Positions 8,836 to 21,414 of a stretch of DNA of 64,000 nucleotides are shown here, one piece after another (the first letter of the stretch is position 1; every line of letters starts with the position of its first letter). The stretch spans positions 1 to 64,000 of the forward strand of contig DANY01000029.1 of NCBI GenBank assembly GCA_002501655.1. The letters run 5' to 3'. The position numbers were made by a program, and so were the translations under genes. The notes beneath the pieces are model-generated. The model was not told where the DNA came from. It saw only the letters and a list, made by a program, of their open reading frames with translations, and did no database searches. Source of the DNA: Methanoculleus sp. UBA303. Its GTDB lineage: Archaea > Halobacteriota > Methanomicrobia > Methanomicrobiales > Methanoculleaceae.

Positions 8836-9224
8836 CCCAATGTTGCGAGCGCTTCGGCGCCTCGTTCAACCGCCATCATCAGGGTCAGGCATTCGCCGGC
8901 CCTCTGCTCGCCCCTGATGCGCTCGCAGAGGTGGATGATCGTCTGCTCGAGTTCCGAGGAGACCCGGTCCTGCGGCCCGGAGGCGGTTGCGGCCGGTGCG
9001 GGTGACCGCACAGATTCCTCGGGTGCCCGTGGGGCGGAGACCGGCCGCGATGGCTCCGGTTCGGGCAGGAGTTCTTCTGGCGTTTCAAGCGGGCAGATCA
9101 CGCATTGTGTCTCTCCCCTGTACTCAAATAGCGGGTACCCGCATACTTTACAGGATTTAGCGAGCATCTTTCCTCCCTTCAGGAGATACTCAGCCATGAC
9201 TTCGTCAGCCTTATCAGCCGTCAT
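8826..9224 (-). CDS. Autoantigen p27-like zinc-ribbon protein
   Basis: This 132-aa protein belongs to the Sjogren's syndrome/scleroderma autoantigen 1 (p27) family found across archaea. The zinc site is CKVCGYPLFEYRGETQCVIC (residues about 25-44), preceded by a helix (ADEVMAEYLLKGGKML) typical of the family. A Pro/Glu/Ala-rich linker leads to a C-terminal helical segment. The molecular role is unknown. It shares a compact divergent promoter with the UPF0147 gene, and its last codons overlap the 3' end of hef in antisense. Confidence 0.87.
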   Translation of the reverse strand: MTADKADEVMAEYLLKGGKMLAKSCKVCGYPLFEYRGETQCVICPLETPEELLPEPEPSRPVSAPRAPEESVRSPAPAATASGPQDRVSSELEQTIIHLCERIRGEQRAGECLTLMMAVERGAEALATLGQR

Positions 9225-9245
9225 TTCGTCGGACTCCCTTAATCA

Positions 9246-9284
9246 ACTTATATATGTCTGGATGCCTCTAATAATAGAGGGGTA
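9246..9284 (+). promoter_or_regulatory. UPF0147 promoter with SD-containing stem-loop
   Basis: The TATA box is AACTTATATATG at 9246-9257. CCTCTA (9265-9270) and TAGAGG (9275-9280) form a perfect 6-bp inverted repeat with an ATAA loop, and the right arm contains the GAGG Shine-Dalgarno core for the ATG at 9291. It overlaps the expected transcription start (about 9280), so it could be an operator, or an SD-masking hairpin if transcription begins upstream. Confidence 0.55.
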
Positions 9285-9290
9285 TATCTA

Positions 9291-9554
9291 ATGGCAAGTC
9301 CAGACGAAACAATACGGATCTGCATCCAGATGCTGCAGAATATCAGCGAGGATTCCACCATTCCACGCAATATACGGCGCGTTGCAGATGAGACCAGAAC
9401 GGTCCTCCGGGACGAATCCCGAAGTATCGGTCTCCGTGCCGCAACCGCGATCTCCATGATCGACGAGATCAGCAACGACCCGAACATGCCGGTCCATGCA
9501 CGGACCCGTATCTGGGAACTGGTATCGCAACTGGAAACGGTACCTCTCGATTAA
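9291..9554 (+). CDS. UPF0147 family protein
   Basis: This 87-aa all-helical protein matches the archaeal UPF0147 family over its full length, including the motifs [14 protein letters not shown] and [20 protein letters not shown]. The function is unknown; conservation across euryarchaea suggests a housekeeping role. The start ATG follows GAGGGG with good spacing. It is divergent from the p27-like gene and is probably monocistronic. Confidence 0.92.
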   Translation: MASPDETIRICIQMLQNISEDSTIPRNIRRVADETRTVLRDESRSIGLRAATAISMIDEISNDPNMPVHARTRIWELVSQLETVPLD

Positions 9555-9696
9555 ACCGCTCTTTCTTCTTGAACGACTCCGGCGAGGGCCAGGGCAGAGT
9601 GATACTATTTGAGGTTGCAATCAAGCGCCGTATCGCTCTGCTCACCGTCTGCCGCTCGGCAACCCCGGGGTCGTCCAGTCACCTTCTTTCCTGCGT

Positions 9697-10110
9697 TCAG
9701 CCCTGGACAGTTACGTAGACCGTCCTCTGGCGGCTTGACCGGACGTCCAGTTCGAGGAGGACGATCTGCTGCCAGGTGCCGCACGCGAGCCTGCCCTCGA
9801 TCACCGGGGCGGAGAGCGACGGTCCGACCACCGCTGCCCTGACGTGGGACCGCCCGTTGCCGTCGCCCCATGCCGCATCATGCGCGTAGGGAATATCGGC
9901 CGGGGCGATGACCGAGAGCGCCCGACGGAGATCCGAGAGCACACCGGGCTCGTACTCTATGGTCGTGACGGCGGCAGTCGACCCCGTGACGAAGATGCTG
10001 GCAAGACCCTCCCGCACGCCGCTCTCGGCGATCGCCTGCTCTATTCTGGGTGTGAGGTTGACGATCTCTCCTTCGCCGTGCGTCTCGACCTGAATAGTTG
10101 TACGGAACAT
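9697..10110 (-). CDS. YjbQ/UPF0047 family protein
   Basis: The 137-aa protein has the family pattern: a central IFVTGSTAAVTTIEYEPGV, then HDAAWGDGNGRSHVRAAVVGPS and GRLACGTWQQIVLLELD. Bacterial and archaeal members are small trimeric proteins, some with weak thiamine-phosphate synthase activity; the real role in archaea is uncertain. The ATG at 10110 has GAGGTG 9 nt upstream, so the longer frame from 10218 is not used. Its neighbours are unrelated. Confidence 0.88.
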   Translation of the reverse strand: MFRTTIQVETHGEGEIVNLTPRIEQAIAESGVREGLASIFVTGSTAAVTTIEYEPGVLSDLRRALSVIAPADIPYAHDAAWGDGNGRSHVRAAVVGPSLSAPVIEGRLACGTWQQIVLLELDVRSSRQRTVYVTVQG

Positions 10111-10320
10111 TGTATTGGACACCTCATCCACGCGCCCTGTTGTCTCCTGTCCTGATAAACCCCACGGAACGGTGGCTGCCGCCGGAGCCTTGCCGATGGC
10201 CTGCTTCATCCTGCACATTACAGAAATGCTTCTGCATACGGAAGGGGCCCCTGCGGGGTGTGGTGGCCCGTAAACACTTTATAGGTAAGGTGGGCATCTC
10301 CTCCCCGGAGATGGTATTTC

Positions 10321-10536
10321 ATGCCCTACCGGTGGAATGACAGACAGGATGTGGATGAGGCAGTCGTCGTCGTGATGAATACGCTCGATCAGAACCAGGA
10401 GATCGGGGGGTGGCTGATGCGCACCCTGCAGCAGGCGGTCAACGACTCCGACCCAAAACTCGCACAGTACTTCTTCACGGAGCTTGAGCGGCACAGGCCC
10501 GAGGCGCTCAAATACTTCGGGAGACTGACACACTAA
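10321..10536 (+). CDS. Small conserved-looking hypothetical protein (71 aa)
   Basis: The 71-aa acidic, helical protein (MPYRWNDRQDVDEAVVVVMN; QYFFTELERHRPEALKYFG) has a clear SD (GGAGAT, 10309-10314) and a TATA-like CTTTATAGG at about 10279-10287. I know no function for it. The composition is normal for a coding gene and contains no membrane segment. A short T run (10540-10544) follows the stop and may terminate it; it is convergent with gyrA. Confidence 0.7.
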   Translation: MPYRWNDRQDVDEAVVVVMNTLDQNQEIGGWLMRTLQQAVNDSDPKLAQYFFTELERHRPEALKYFGRLTH

Positions 10537-10711
10537 CCGTTTTTGGGGGCTGGAGGGAGGCTGTCCTGAAACCGCACAACGAAGCCTTTTGGTCTTCTCG
10601 AACTCCTGCTGCACGCTCCGCCTCAACGAGACATCGCAACACCCGTTGTGATACCCGCGCCGGGAGGGGCCCATACGGCCCGGGACGAAGGCCTGCCTGC
10701 CAGGAGGCCAG

Positions 10712-10717
10712 AAAAAA
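10712..10717 (-). terminator. T-tract terminator downstream of gyrA
   Basis: Six A on the plus strand read as T6 in the gyrBA transcript direction, about 50 bp past the gyrA stop. Archaeal RNA polymerase terminates at such U tracts without needing a hairpin. Confidence 0.45.
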
Positions 10718-10766
10718 GTGATTCCAGAGTCTGTTCTGGCCGGAAGAGAACGGGAACGAGGAGGTC

Positions 10767-15207
<4,441 letters not shown>

Positions 15208-15221
15208 TCACAGTAAAACTC

Positions 15222-15256
15222 ACAGTATATATTGATTTTATAACCACTTATACTGT
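15222..15256 (-). promoter_or_regulatory. gyrB promoter with ACAGTATA/TATACTGT inverted repeat
   Basis: ACAGTATA (15222-15229) and TATACTGT (15249-15256) are perfect 8-nt inverted arms separated by 19 nt. The minus-strand TATA (TTATAAAATC, about 15243-15234) lies between them, so one arm covers the BRE side and the other lies between TATA and the expected start (about 15213). This geometry suits a dimeric repressor blocking TBP/TFB. Confidence 0.65.
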
Positions 15257-15426
15257 ATGGCTCCGGAAAATTCACGGATTCAGGCTTATCCTGCCAGTCC
15301 GCGGTTTGGTGAAACCTCACCGGGAGCGCGCCCAAAGAGGTCGAGTATCACGACCGGGTTCCCCCCCTGTCTGTCCCGGGAAGAATCTGATGAGGGCGGT
15401 TTCAGGCAGGGAAGAAAGCGCCCCCG

Positions 15427-15741
15427 TCAGTCGTATTTCCCTGTATCCGGATCAGGTATGCCAAGCTCGCTATCGACTGCGACCGCGATCCGGTTGAGGA
15501 GCCTGCGAATATCTGCTGCGTCTTCCTTATCCAGGATGCCCGGCTGGTGCCAGATCACCATCTTACGGAGGCGTTCGACGAGCTCCTCGATCTCGGTTCC
15601 CCGGAACGGTTCCGGCACCGTGAGGTCGTTGAGGTGATCCGCGGCGCCAAAGAAGGCTTTCTCGGGGGAGAGGCCGAAGTGCCGTGAAAGCAGCATCAGG
15701 TTGACGACAAACCCTCTGCCGAATTCGCTCTTTGCGGGCAT
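15427..15741 (-). CDS. Hypothetical helical protein (104 aa)
   Basis: The 104-aa soluble protein (MPAKSEFGRGFVVNLMLLSR; DHLNDLTVPEPFRGTEIEEL; DKEDAADIRRLLNRIAVAVD) resembles uncharacterised Methanomicrobiales proteins, and I cannot assign a function. It follows cbiQ by 55 bp on the same strand and may be the last gene of the cbi operon. The start at 15741 is chosen because the sequence upstream in frame lacks protein character; the SD is weak (GGGTAGGT directly abutting). Confidence 0.65.
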   Translation of the reverse strand: MPAKSEFGRGFVVNLMLLSRHFGLSPEKAFFGAADHLNDLTVPEPFRGTEIEELVERLRKMVIWHQPGILDKEDAADIRRLLNRIAVAVDSELGIPDPDTGKYD

Positions 15742-15796
15742 ACCTACCCTATACACTGCTGGCTGATATGAACGATCCGCTTTCTCGCGCACTCGT

Positions 15797-16612
15797 CTAA
15801 GGGTGCAGGTAGATCAGGACCGTTGAGAGCACGATGAGGGCGAGCGAGCCGGCAAAGAAGGAGACCTCTCCGGCACGGAGGGGTTTTCGTCCTGTGTGCA
15901 GGCAGGCGTTCTCCCCGTAGCCCCGGCAGAGCATGCTCGTGTAGGTGCGCTCGCCCTGCTCGTATGACCGGATGAAGATCATACCGACCGTATAGCCGAG
16001 CTGGCGGAGCCTGTAGCGGTAGGGAAGGGTGCGGTCAAGGGGGTCAAAGCACCGGGTATCCATCGCGGACCGGATCTTGCCGAACATATCGGCGAAGACG
16101 AAGATGTAGCGGACCATCATCCCAAGCGGGAGGAGGAACTCGCGGGGCAGGCCAAGCCTCCCCGATGCCTCCAGCAGATCCTGCATCCTCGTCGTCGATG
16201 AGAGCAGGATGATGAACGATATGCTGACGATGAACTTCACGAGGAGGATAGAAGCAAACTGCACAGACTCGGCGTAGACCTCTATCCCGAACGGCAGGGC
16301 AGCAATAGGGTGAAAGACGTCGTAATAGGGGTTCTTTACAAACATCTGAAACCCGATAAGGAAGATCCCGAACGGCATGATGAGCGCGAGCCTTCGGATG
16401 TAGACGGCCGGCGAGAGCCGGGAGCAGGCCCAGAGGACGACAACGAGAGCAAAGAGGACGGCACCGAGTTCGTAGACCTTCGTCGAGTACGGCATGGCTA
16501 TGATCGCCACGATGGCGGCGAGGGTTACGAGGAGTTTGACCCGCGCGTCCAGCCGGTGAATGATGCTGGTCTTGTAAGCATGCTTCTCGATGAAGTAAAG
16601 GTCGTCGATCAT
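15797..16612 (-). CDS. cbiQ: Cobalt/nickel ECF transporter T component CbiQ
   Basis: The 271-aa integral membrane protein has five to six hydrophobic segments and the EcfT coupling motifs ending with RS(Y)EQGERTYTSMLCRGYGE near residues 213-232, where the Ala-Arg-Gly-like helices contact the ATPase. The N-terminus IEKHAYKTSIIHRLDARVKLL is typical of CbiQ. It transmits ATP hydrolysis by CbiO to the substrate module CbiM/N. It overlaps cbiO by 4 bp. Cobalt feeds corrinoid and nickel feeds F430, hydrogenases and CODH, all needed by a methanogen. Confidence 0.93.
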   Translation of the reverse strand: MIDDLYFIEKHAYKTSIIHRLDARVKLLVTLAAIVAIIAMPYSTKVYELGAVLFALVVVLWACSRLSPAVYIRRLALIMPFGIFLIGFQMFVKNPYYDVFHPIAALPFGIEVYAESVQFASILLVKFIVSISFIILLSSTTRMQDLLEASGRLGLPREFLLPLGMMVRYIFVFADMFGKIRSAMDTRCFDPLDRTLPYRYRLRQLGYTVGMIFIRSYEQGERTYTSMLCRGYGENACLHTGRKPLRAGEVSFFAGSLALIVLSTVLIYLHP

Positions 16613-17442
16613 GCTCTTCTCGTGTACGCGTCGAGGAACGACTTCTTCGCACCCTCATAGGTGTAGGCCATATCGATGGTGACACCGCTCTCCTGCAGCG
16701 ACCGGATCAGTTTCGGTATGACCGGCACGTCGAGCCTGGTCCGGGCGAGCAGTTCCGGTCGGGTGAAGATCTCCTCGACCGTCCCGGAGGCCACAATCTG
16801 TCCCTGATCCATAACGTAGATGAAGTCCGCCACCTCCGCCACAAGGTTGACCTGGTGCGTTGAGAAGATGACCGTCATGCCGTACTCCTCAGGCAGCCGG
16901 TTGACGAACGCCACCAGATCAGCGACGCCCTGGGGATCGAGCCCGGCAGTCGGTTCATCGAGCACCAGCACCTGCGGCTCCATAGCGAGGATGCCTGCGA
17001 TGGCGACCCGTTTCTTCTCACCGCCCGAGAGGTGGTGGGGCACGCGCTCGCGCAGACCCTCGATCCCGAGGAGGTGCAGGGCCTCCCCGACACGGTGGGC
17101 GACCGTCGCCTCGTCGAGGCCGAGGTTGGTCGGGCCGAACGCAACGTCCTGCTCCACGGTGGGGGAGAAGATCTGGTCGTCGGAGTTCTGGAAGACGATT
17201 CCCACAAACTTGCGCACCTCGCGGACGTTCTCTTTCGTGACCGGTTCGCCCCTGACCAGCACCTCGCCGGACGTGGGTTTGAGTATGCCGTTGAAGTGCT
17301 TAAAAAGCGTGCTCTTCCCGGCTCCGTTCGGCCCGATGACGGCGATGCGGGACTTTCTCTCTGCAATGAAGTTCACACCCTGCAGGGCGGGAACATTGCC
17401 ACGGTAGATGTGGGTGAGATCGCGTGTCTCGACCAGGTGCAT
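16609..17442 (-). CDS. cbiO: Cobalt/nickel ECF transporter ATPase CbiO
   Basis: The 277-aa ABC ATPase has Walker A GPNGAGKST (about 37-45), Q-loop FQNSDDQIFSPTV (with the ECF-type DDQ), signature LSGGEKKRVAIAG, Walker B VLVLDEPTAGLD and switch STHQ. It energises metal uptake with CbiQ. A 30-bp spacer with a minus-strand T5 separates it from the cbiN-like gene upstream, so partial termination between the substrate module and the energising module is possible. Confidence 0.95.
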   Translation of the reverse strand: MHLVETRDLTHIYRGNVPALQGVNFIAERKSRIAVIGPNGAGKSTLFKHFNGILKPTSGEVLVRGEPVTKENVREVRKFVGIVFQNSDDQIFSPTVEQDVAFGPTNLGLDEATVAHRVGEALHLLGIEGLRERVPHHLSGGEKKRVAIAGILAMEPQVLVLDEPTAGLDPQGVADLVAFVNRLPEEYGMTVIFSTHQVNLVAEVADFIYVMDQGQIVASGTVEEIFTRPELLARTRLDVPVIPKLIRSLQESGVTIDMAYTYEGAKKSFLDAYTRRA

Positions 17443-17472
17443 GATAGCAAAAAGTGGGAGTTTGTCGGGTAT

Positions 17473-17823
17473 CTAATTATCGGGCCGTGCAGCCACCCGG
17501 GCAACGCCATAGACCAGGGCTAGCATAAGGACCGTGCCGAGTACGATGGCAAGCACCTCGCCGGTCTTATCCAGGCCGGGGATAGTGTAATCGGGCATGA
17601 GCGCTTCGTATGAGAAGTCGTTTCCGGTCGCAGCGATTGCCTGCTCCTCCGCTGCAGCGGCGGCTTCCTCATCCAGTTCGCTGCCCGTGAAGTGTTTTGC
17701 GTCGTAGATGCTGAAGAACGCGCTCTCAAGCCCGTCGGGGTTCCCGGACGCGAGGAACGGCGCGGCAACAGCGATCGCGAGAGCGATCGCTATACCGATC
17801 ATGACAAACTGTTTCGTCTCCAT
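17473..17823 (-). CDS. cbiN: CbiN-like PDGLE-domain membrane subunit
   Basis: The 116-aa protein has an N-terminal membrane helix (FVMIGIAIALAIAVAAPFLA), the motif NPDGLESAFFSIYD (PDGLE domain), an extracytoplasmic Ala/Glu-rich loop, and a C-terminal helix (VLAIVLGTVLMLALVYGVA). This two-helix layout is that of CbiN, the small partner required by CbiM for metal loading. Its start overlaps the cbiM stop by one base. Assignment as CbiN-equivalent rests on topology and context. Confidence 0.85.
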   Translation of the reverse strand: METKQFVMIGIAIALAIAVAAPFLASGNPDGLESAFFSIYDAKHFTGSELDEEAAAAAEEQAIAATGNDFSYEALMPDYTIPGLDKTGEVLAIVLGTVLMLALVYGVARVAARPDN

Positions 17824-18461
17824 TATGTGCTCACCGCCCTGGGGTGTTCAAGGATATCGGGCCGTGCCGATGCGATCAGGTAGAGTGCAACCGCAGTTAT
17901 GCCTCCCTCGATGAGACCGATGACGGCGTGGTATCCCCCCATGAAGGTGAGTCCAAGAACGAGTGGGAACGTGCCGGCGATGGCGAGTTCGACCGCACAG
18001 AGGATCGCGGAGAGGAAGAGCGACGCCCATCCGGCGATGAACGCAGCGGCATATGAGTTCTTTGTCACGCCCATGATGGCGACATAGCCGTAGTAACCGA
18101 CAAAGCCGCCGATGACGCCCATGTTGATTATGTTTGCGCCCATTGCTATGATGCCGCCGTCACCAAATATGACGCCCTGCACGAGGAGCACCAGCGTCAG
18201 GACGAAGACTCCCGCAAACGGCGACCCGAGGACGATTGCCGCGAGCGCCGCACCGACCATGTGGCCGCTCGTTCCCCAGGGGATGGGGATGTTCAATGCC
18301 TGGATGGCAAAGATGCCTGCCGCAAGCACGGCGACTAACGGTACCTTCTCCTCTCCCATCGAGTGCCGTGCCCATCGGAGGGCGAGTACGATGAAGATGA
18401 GAGCGATGACCCAGTAGACAAGGCCCTGGGCAACGGGAAACATGAAGTCAGGTATATGCAT
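17823..18461 (-). CDS. cbiM: Cobalt/nickel ECF transporter substrate-binding component CbiM
   Basis: The 212-aa membrane protein starts MHIPDFMFP; the His2 at the N-terminus is a metal ligand in CbiM/NikM and explains why translation must start exactly here. [18 protein letters not shown] supplies the second conserved His, and about six to seven hydrophobic helices follow. Sequence alone does not separate Co from Ni specificity. It is the first gene of the cbiM-cbiN-cbiO-cbiQ operon, with SD AGGTG and direct repeats flanking its TATA box, which suggests metal-responsive repression. Confidence 0.93.
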   Translation of the reverse strand: MHIPDFMFPVAQGLVYWVIALIFIVLALRWARHSMGEEKVPLVAVLAAGIFAIQALNIPIPWGTSGHMVGAALAAIVLGSPFAGVFVLTLVLLVQGVIFGDGGIIAMGANIINMGVIGGFVGYYGYVAIMGVTKNSYAAAFIAGWASLFLSAILCAVELAIAGTFPLVLGLTFMGGYHAVIGLIEGGITAVALYLIASARPDILEHPRAVST

Positions 18462-18478
18462 GACACACCTGATTGAGT

Positions 18479-18507
18479 TGTATTACGTTTTGGTATAAAT
18501 GTGTTAC
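18479..18507 (-). promoter_or_regulatory. cbiM promoter with direct repeats around TATA
   Basis: TGTATTAC (18479-18486) and TGTGTTAC (18500-18507) are direct repeats 21 bp apart, two helical turns. They bracket the minus-strand TATA (TTTATACC, 18499-18492). A repressor binding the same helix face on both sides of TATA would block cbi transcription. A metal regulator such as NikR is a natural guess, but no regulator gene is adjacent. Confidence 0.55.
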
Positions 18508-18524
18508 CAAGCGCGAGGGTTGTA

Positions 18525-19724
18525 TCAACCGGTAAGAATCTGACGTACTCCTGATGCGAAAAGTATGCCCATTGCCCGGGCCAATGCAGGTTTCAGGGCG
18601 AGCCTGCGGATCAGGGCGCCCGGCCGGTCCATATCGCCGTGCTCTACGATCGTCTTGATGAGGTCCGGATCGTTTAAGGCCCGGCAGAAGCGGTCGATAT
18701 CCTTCGGCGTCATCTTCTGCCGTATCCTGAGCACTTTCATGCCGATATCGAGTTCTTTCCCGAAGTCTTCCTTCCAGAGCCGTTCGTAGTCCCGGAGGCT
18801 CCCGTCATCAAACGCTCCGCGCGCTACGCAGGCCGCCGCGACCGCGGCCGCATGTTTTGCCGACCGGATGCCGGTGTAGACCCCGCCCCCCGACGTGGGT
18901 TTGGCAAAACCTGCCGCGTCGCCGACGAAGAGTGCACGGCGCCCGTAGGTCTGCGGCATAACTCCAAGCGGTATGACCCCGCTGACGAGGTGGACGCAGT
19001 TCTCGCCGTAGCGGGCGATGAACCGGTCGAAGTGGTCCTTTGCGCCCTCTCGTGCACAGAGACCGATACGTGCCCGGGTCGCTGAGACCGGGATCACCCA
19101 CCCGAAGAAGTCGGGCGAAGCGTTGGGGTGCAGCTCCACGTAGCGAGGGTCCACCGCACACGGCACATCGGCCTGGATCCCGGCGAGGTGGAGACCCGGG
19201 CGCCGGAATCCCAGCATACGGGCGACGGAACTCCGTGGCCCGTCCGCGGCGATCAGGAGGCGGAAGGGGATCTCCTCGCGCCCGCGGACTCCCCGGGTCA
19301 GGAGAGAGAAACCCCTGATGCCTGATACGCTGGTCTTCAGGAGGAACTCTGCCCCGGCACCTGCCGCTTCCTCTGCCATCTCCCGGTCGAGGAGGCACCG
19401 GTCCACGACGTAGGCCTTTGTAGCCCGTGCATCGAAGAGGAGTTCCCCCCCGAGGTCTGAGACCATCCTCGCACCGCTCACCTCGTTCTGGACCGAACGT
19501 TTCGAGACGCCGCACTCGGCAAACGCAGACGCCGAGAGCAATCCTGCGCACTGCACCGGGTAGCCGATCGTCCCGTGCTCCTCGATACAGAGCGTCGCGA
19601 GCCCCGCCTCTGCACACGCCCGCGCGGCGGCACTTCCGGCGGGGCCTGCGCCCACAACAACAACATCCCAGGTCAGACTACCATGCCTCGCACAAATGAG
19701 ATTCCGGCTGTCTTTGCGTTGCAA
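18525..19724 (-). CDS. Geranylgeranyl reductase family FAD-dependent oxidoreductase
   Basis: The 399-aa flavoprotein has an N-terminal FAD dinucleotide motif VVVVGAGPAGSAAARACAEAG (about 21-41), the family motif YPVQCAGLLS, and the second FAD motif RALFVGDAAGFAKPTSGGGVYTG (about 275). This group saturates isoprenoid double bonds of archaeal lipids, quinones or related prenyl chains, with reduced flavin supplied by ferredoxin or F420H2. Digeranylgeranylglycerophospholipid reductase is the commonest assignment, but several paralogues exist per genome. A TATA (TTTATACT, about 19768-19775 minus) lies about 45 bp upstream of the ATG. Confidence 0.85.
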   Translation of the reverse strand: MQRKDSRNLICARHGSLTWDVVVVGAGPAGSAAARACAEAGLATLCIEEHGTIGYPVQCAGLLSASAFAECGVSKRSVQNEVSGARMVSDLGGELLFDARATKAYVVDRCLLDREMAEEAAGAGAEFLLKTSVSGIRGFSLLTRGVRGREEIPFRLLIAADGPRSSVARMLGFRRPGLHLAGIQADVPCAVDPRYVELHPNASPDFFGWVIPVSATRARIGLCAREGAKDHFDRFIARYGENCVHLVSGVIPLGVMPQTYGRRALFVGDAAGFAKPTSGGGVYTGIRSAKHAAAVAAACVARGAFDDGSLRDYERLWKEDFGKELDIGMKVLRIRQKMTPKDIDRFCRALNDPDLIKTIVEHGDMDRPGALIRRLALKPALARAMGILFASGVRQILTG

Positions 19725-19826
19725 ACCGGCAGCCGACGATCCGTTTGCTGATTATACTAGGTCTCGACGAGTATAAATGAACACATCACGCCGCGTCGGC
19801 AGCAGGCAGGGTCGGTCGTCTGCTAC

Positions 19827-20048
19827 TCAAAGATACTCTGCCACGAATCTGCCGGCTTCTAGGCCGATGAGGGCGAGAAAGATCATGGTCAGCACGACCA
19901 TCACGGAGAGGAAGAGCGCGACCGCTTCATCGAGGGTGAGCGTGAGCGCCCCGGCGACCGGGGCCATAAGAGCGGGACATGCGGCAACTGCCACGGACGC
20001 GAGCACCCATACCGCCACAAAAATGAGGTAGACTGATATCTTCCTCAT
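19827..20048 (-). CDS. Small two-helix membrane protein (73 aa)
   Basis: The protein consists of a signal-like first helix (ISVYLIFVAVWVLASVAVAA), a short loop with CPALMAPVAG, and a second helix (LFLSVMVVLTMIFLALIG). It has no family I recognise. It starts 4 bp after the stop of the 197-aa membrane protein upstream, so the two probably form a bicistronic unit and may act together. Confidence 0.7.
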   Translation of the reverse strand: MRKISVYLIFVAVWVLASVAVAACPALMAPVAGALTLTLDEAVALFLSVMVVLTMIFLALIGLEAGRFVAEYL

Positions 20049-20052
20049 AGGT

Positions 20053-20646
20053 CTACTCGTTACGGTCTTCAGCCAGTTGTTCCTTCAGGGCCATATCCTG
20101 TCGCTGCAACTCGATCTTTTGGGAAAACTCCGCGGCCCATCGCTCTATCTCCCCGGAGAAGAGCCTGCCGGTCCGGAAGAGGACGAGGATCGCCCAGAGG
20201 ACCAGGATGACCAGTATGATGCCCGCGAGAACCGGGAAGATCCCCGCGATGAACGGCAGGAAGAACAGGAACGCGATGACGGCAAGGAGCACGTACGCAA
20301 TACCCCGGAACGCCAGCCGATAGCGCTCCACCTGCTCGTCAGGTGTCTCTCCCCGAGAGTATGCCCCGGTAACATACCCCGCAAGCGCATCGGTGACATC
20401 AAGGACCTCCCTGAAGATGCCGAAGACGACGATCACGAGTGCGACGAGGATTATCGCTGAGATCAGGCTGTCAAGGCCTATCAGGCCAAAGAGGAACGGG
20501 TTCCCGAGCACCTTTGCGAGTGGCAGGAAGATGAGCACGCCAAAGATCCATATGAGGAATGCAATGGCAAGGCCGACGGCGATCTTTGGGAGACTATCAT
20601 AGATCTCATGCCGGGATTCGGCAAGTAGTTGTTCACGGTTTACCAC
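20053..20646 (-). CDS. Hypothetical membrane protein (197 aa)
   Basis: The protein has four predicted transmembrane helices in two hairpins (IAVGLAIAFLIWIFGVLIFL, ISAIILVALVIVVFGIF, IAYVLLAVIAFLFFLPFIAG, ILVILVLWAILVLF) joined by a charged cytoplasmic loop and ending with an acidic-basic coiled tail. Translation starts at GTG (20646), supported by GAGGTGA about 6 nt upstream. The function is unknown. A minus-strand TATA-like CTTATTTATAGG lies at about 20690-20701. Confidence 0.75.
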   Translation of the reverse strand: MVNREQLLAESRHEIYDSLPKIAVGLAIAFLIWIFGVLIFLPLAKVLGNPFLFGLIGLDSLISAIILVALVIVVFGIFREVLDVTDALAGYVTGAYSRGETPDEQVERYRLAFRGIAYVLLAVIAFLFFLPFIAGIFPVLAGIILVILVLWAILVLFRTGRLFSGEIERWAAEFSQKIELQRQDMALKEQLAEDRNE

Positions 20647-21051
20647 AAATAATCACCTCGTTTGATGCCAGATTATAGGCGGCCACCTATAAATAAGTTT
20701 CCCGAAAAGATGGGTCCTGTGAGGGCCGCTAAAGGAAAATGGGCAGTTTTTTATCATTTAAATCTCATAACGCCTTGGGATAAGGTCTGGATTTTAGCCC
20801 TCAGGACGCGGTTTTCCACCGGATATCGCCTTTTGGGGGCCTGTTCTCTCGCACTTGCCGGGGGGAGTCCTCCCGCTCTGCTCCTTCTGCCCCGCAAAGA
20901 TAGAGGATCCGGAGCACGTGGAAACCCTCCGGTCTTCACGTAACCCCTCTGCTGCGGGGAGTCACGAGGTGAGGAGAGGCGGCACGGCACACACTTCGAT
21001 CGCCGCCCCCATAGATGCGTATTTGACGGATCATGCCCCAACTAGTACGAA
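20647..21051. other. 405-bp gap before pth2, no gene seen
   Basis: The left 100 bp is AT-rich and holds the promoter of the minus-strand membrane genes. The rest is GC-rich with short complementary stretches (for example GGGGGAGTCCTCCCG near 20860) and no protein-like frame. The pth2 promoter (weak GCGTATTTGAC near 21018) is at the right end. Confidence 0.5.
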
Positions 21052-21414
21052 ATGCCAGATATACGGGAGTTCAAGTGGAAGCAGTGCCTGATCGTGCGCG
21101 CCGACATCAAGATGAGCTGCGGCAAGAAGTGTGCGCAGATCGCCCATGCCGCCATAGGGGCCTACGAGAAGACTGATAAGATCGCCCGGAAGGCCTGGTT
21201 CGACGAAGGACAGAAGAAGGTGGTGCTGAAGGCGCAAAACGAACGACAGCTCTTCGAACTCAAAACGATTGCAGAGCGGGCGGGCATCCCCGCATCCATC
21301 ATCCAGGATGCCGGAATGACCGAGATACCGCCGGGAACCGTGACAGCGCTCGGTCTCGGGCCCGCCCGCGCCGAAGACCTCGACCGGATCACCGGCGATC
21401 TCCCCCTGCTATGA
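21052..21414 (+). CDS. pth2: Peptidyl-tRNA hydrolase, archaeal Pth2 type
   Basis: The 120-aa enzyme releases tRNA from stalled peptidyl-tRNA. The sequence covers the full Pth2 fold: KQCLIVRADIKMSCGKKCAQIAHAA with the conserved catalytic-site Lys residues, KVVLKAQNERQL, and GIPASIIQDAGMTEIPPGTVTALGLGP, which carries the conserved Asp and Thr. It overlaps truD by 4 bp (ATGA), so the two RNA-maintenance genes are translationally coupled. Confidence 0.96.
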   Translation: MPDIREFKWKQCLIVRADIKMSCGKKCAQIAHAAIGAYEKTDKIARKAWFDEGQKKVVLKAQNERQLFELKTIAERAGIPASIIQDAGMTEIPPGTVTALGLGPARAEDLDRITGDLPLL

